From positions 1,330,665-1,394,664 of the forward strand of contig JABACO010000012.1 in NCBI GenBank assembly GCA_013339895.1: a stretch of 64,000 bases of DNA, written 5' to 3'. The notes below the pieces were generated by a model. That model saw nothing but the letters and a program-made list of their open reading frames with translations. It was not told the origin of the DNA and did no database searches. The stretch comes from Ephydatia muelleri (lineage: Eukaryota > Porifera > Demospongiae > Spongillida > Spongillidae). Positions 61,450 to 64,000 of this stretch are shown piece after piece. Made by a program: the position numbers and the translations under genes. Numbering within the stretch: position 1 is the stretch's first letter; every line of letters starts with the position of its first letter.

Positions 61450-62690
61450 AGTACGTTTTCAACGATTCCAGTAATCATATCAAGTACGTCAGGAAGAAGC
61501 TTTTCGGCGGTGAGACGATTGTTTACCTATCTATCTGAGATTCTCTATGACGGAAACAATTCTTTCGTCTTACATGTGCATAAAGAGTTAGCGGAATGTG
61601 GAGGACGTGGCCAAGGAATTTATATCACAGTGACACACGTTCACTACTTTGGATTGCATGGCGTATGTATGAATATGAATTTATGAATATAATTATCTTA
61701 TTGACCGCTGCCACCTCCCCCCCCCCCCCCCCCCCAAAAAAAAAAAAATAAATAAATAAAAAAATAAAAAAAATAAAATAAATAAATAAAAAATCTCTCG
61801 ATGTTTTAGGTCCCTTTGCGCGGAAACTATCCCACGTATTTTCATATATATGGCATGTAATTCGTGCCAAAACGATAAAAGATTACATTGCGTATATATT
61901 TTTATTTTATTGTATTTTTTTATTTTTTTATTTTTTATTCAGGGTTAAACGAGAGAAATTTCGAAATAACTGAGTCATAAATAGAGAAAATAGACATCGC
62001 GGGACGCTACACCTGGAGTAGTTCCTCCGAACGTGAATAGAGGTAAGTATGTCCGATGTACACAAAGCTCTTATTATGAGCAGCATCCACGCTTCTGTCT
62101 CCCGCGATTATATGATCTGCATTTCCCCCCACCACGCGACTTCCTCTTCATCTCTCATACAGGCCTCCGTTTTTATTTGCGATGACTGCTAGTACGTGAG
62201 TGGAACATACTAAAAGACGCCCACGTTCCTTTGCCACACCCTTGGACATGTACTGCTATATAATAAACTAGCACAGGAGAAGAGTGCCAACACAGGGAAC
62301 GAGAAACGTAACTGTGGCTGACACTTTGCAGTACCCGACACTCCACCAATCAAAACTACAGAACGCAATATTGCATTCCTGGGGTGAAGTGAATGTGTCA
62401 TATACAATTTCTTGTTGTAAACATGAGCATGTGATATTGTTTCAGAAGAATGATGCCAGGTGTAGACTTAGTCTGGGTACCTGACTGATGATGGGTACCC
62501 AGACTAGTGTAGAAATACTTTAATTTGTCTGTCCATGGGGGGTTGACCTTGATTATTAATCTGCTTCTTCCTGTATGTGAGTATGGTGCTATATGCTGAT
62601 GATATCATCTGTACATCAGTTTAAATAATATAATTATGTTTAATTGAATCTTCTCTTCTATTCTGTTTTGCAGCACACAAATGTGTAAAA
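61450..62690. other. Intergenic DNA with C run and A/T-rich tract
   Basis: A C run and A-rich sequence with AAATAAATAA units occur at 61718-61790, and T-rich DNA at 61895-61940. A small inverted pair GTCTGGGTAC...GTACCCAGAC is at 62470-62506. No gene was recognised. Confidence 0.5.
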
Positions 62691-62699
62691 TTACACAGT

Positions 62700-63145
62700 T
62701 CTTGTCTGGAAGTTAAGGTGGAGGCTGGTAGTCAATTGACACCTGAGCTTAAGGTAATCTCACCCAGCAGATGTTCTGGTGGCTGATTAGGAGAGAGGAA
62801 GGCCAGCTGCTTGTGATATAACTGTTACCTCACCACCCACCCAGGCTGCTTTTCTGAATGATGCAGGTACTGCATCAGCTGTTGCCAAGTCTCACAAACA
62901 TGTTTTCAAAGGCCCTAATTGCCAGGAACTGGGCAGGGTGTGTGTTCCCCTGGCTGTTGAGACATATGGCAACTAGGGCAGAGAAGCAAACATCACATCC
63001 TCCTGTTTGGCCTCTGCATGGACTTGTAGTCTGTGTTTCTCTGCCTAAAAGTAAGGTCACTTCAGATCTTTATGGCAGACTGAGCCTCATATGCATGGTC
63101 TGTGGCAAGCACCATTTTGGCAAGAAGCCTGCCCCAACCTATTGA
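62700..63145 (+). pseudogene. Retroelement ORF tail, plus-strand fragment
   Basis: Conserved blocks such as VPLAVETYGN and KSKVTSDLYGRLSLICMV are visible in shifted frames. They match the minus-strand fragment at 63340-63943. The fragment is broken, with stops and frame changes. Confidence 0.5.
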
Positions 63146-63339
63146 TTTAGTGTAGTTTATGCATTTATGTTTGGAACTGTGGATAGTTTTTAAAAAGTAG
63201 TGATGTTATATTCTTTCATGTAATTGTATTTGTATTATTATCATTCATAATAATAAAATATTCATAATGACAATTACAAACTGCATACACCACATATCGA
63301 TATCACTAAGCACTAAAATATACACAAATTCAAACCAAC

Positions 63340-63943
63340 AGTTCAACTGCAACTATGCACTAATTCCCTACCTAAAATGGCCTTAGCCACTGATCTCACT
63401 AAGGATAAATTGATATGGCCATAGATTTCTGCAATCATTTTTGGATTTGAGGCTGGCCTGGCTGAATGCAAGCAGAGAGCTAGGCAGGAGAACACACTCT
63501 GAGCCTCTTTATCCAATTGCCATATGTCTCGACGGCAAGTAGAATGCATGACCATCCCAACTCCTGGCACTTAGCATCGTTGGCAGCATGCTTCCTTGAT
63601 TCAGCTACAAATGCTGCTGCCCCAAGTGCCACACTAGCTTCACTGAGGGTGACAGGAGTGAGTGATGATGTAATAGTGCTGTAGGTTTTCCTCTGTCCAA
63701 ACCCTGAACAAGGACATCTGCAGGGCGGGAGTTGACATTATCTCTGCCTAAGCCATATCCCACTTCGGCCTTTACTGGAAGATGGGCATGATAACAGAAA
63801 TCAGCAAAGATGTCTCTCAGATGGTTGTGCTGAGCAATGACATCTCCACCATGTCTGCAGGAGGCAGCATGATGACTAAGCCGATCAAAGGCAACGCCAG
63901 GGCAAAAGGGGCACAGAGAACCACCTGAGGTATCTACATCCAT
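63340..63943 (-). pseudogene. Retroelement ORF tail with restriction-endonuclease-like region
   Basis: From 63943 down: GGSLCPFCPGVAFDRLSHHA, ASCRHGGDVIAQHNHLRDIF, then NSRPADVLVQGLDRGKPTAL, which has the D and E/K-type spacing of a PD-(D/E)XK nuclease. The second part (63570-63343) reads KMIAEIYGHINLSLVRSVAK plus AILGRELV. A frame change separates the parts. I recall such tails in non-LTR retroelement ORFs of early animals, but the clade is unclear. Confidence 0.55.
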
Positions 63944-64000
63944 TATATATTATTATAACTTAAATGAAAAATACAATGGGCTGCTCAAATGAATACATCA

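Overview
The window is animal genomic DNA. It has three spliced or single-exon genes that can be read from end to end, a small spliced secreted-protein gene, and a dense background of repeats. The two long genes are clear animal orthologues (a myotubularin of the MTM1/MTMR1/MTMR2 group and GDP-mannose pyrophosphorylase A). The repeated proteins with short basic repeats, the transposon mix and the restriction-endonuclease-like retroelement tails recall sponge or other early-branching metazoan genomes. A demosponge is my best guess, inferred from memory of such families and not proven here.

Layout. 1-2.7 kb: a decayed minus-strand copy of a gene family with 15-residue basic repeats, interrupted by a terminal-inverted-repeat element. 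3.1-9.7 kb: a decayed minisatellite carrying two hAT-like elements with 5-bp target duplications and a Tc1/mariner-type relic. 10.8-15.6 kb: a broken SAP-domain ORF, a foldback fragment, and a PIF/Harbinger relic with another hAT-like element nested inside it. 15.9-27.7 kb: the myotubularin gene (plus strand, about 21 coding exons), whose introns are full of tandem arrays. 29.25-30.7 kb: an internally deleted hAT element with a perfect 8-bp target duplication. 31.2-32.9 kb: an intronless POT/SLC15-type transporter. 33.6-34.3 kb: paired inverted tandem arrays. 34.5-38.0 kb: two fossil Ty3/Gypsy pieces in opposite orientation, one holding a 0.86-kb array of a 24-bp unit. 38.9-46.6 kb: foldback elements and a duplicated block. 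46.7-47.7 kb: a five-exon saposin-like secreted protein. 48.4-50.4 kb: a second, better-kept copy of the basic-repeat family, followed by a foldback element. 52-55.2 kb: retroelement tails and small repeats. 55.7-60.2 kb: GMPPA on the minus strand (11 exons, frame intact). 60.3-63.9 kb: palindromes and retroelement tails.

The most striking pattern is in the introns of the two long genes. Several tandem arrays are built from splice signals themselves. The 3' splice site of myotubularin intron 3 is present six times at exact 40-bp spacing. The 5' splice sites of introns 10 and 14 are repeated about 8 and 13 times. Polypyrimidine tracts before several acceptors in both genes have grown into minisatellites of 100-660 bp, and TG repeats often lie just downstream of donors. 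A second key observation is a single extra C in the myotubularin catalytic loop, the only break in an otherwise perfect reading frame. It is either an assembly error or an inactivating change.

I saw no tRNA, rRNA or CRISPR locus that I would defend. Intron-exon structures were worked out by eye from GT-AG sites and remembered family sequences, so boundaries in variable regions carry some uncertainty.
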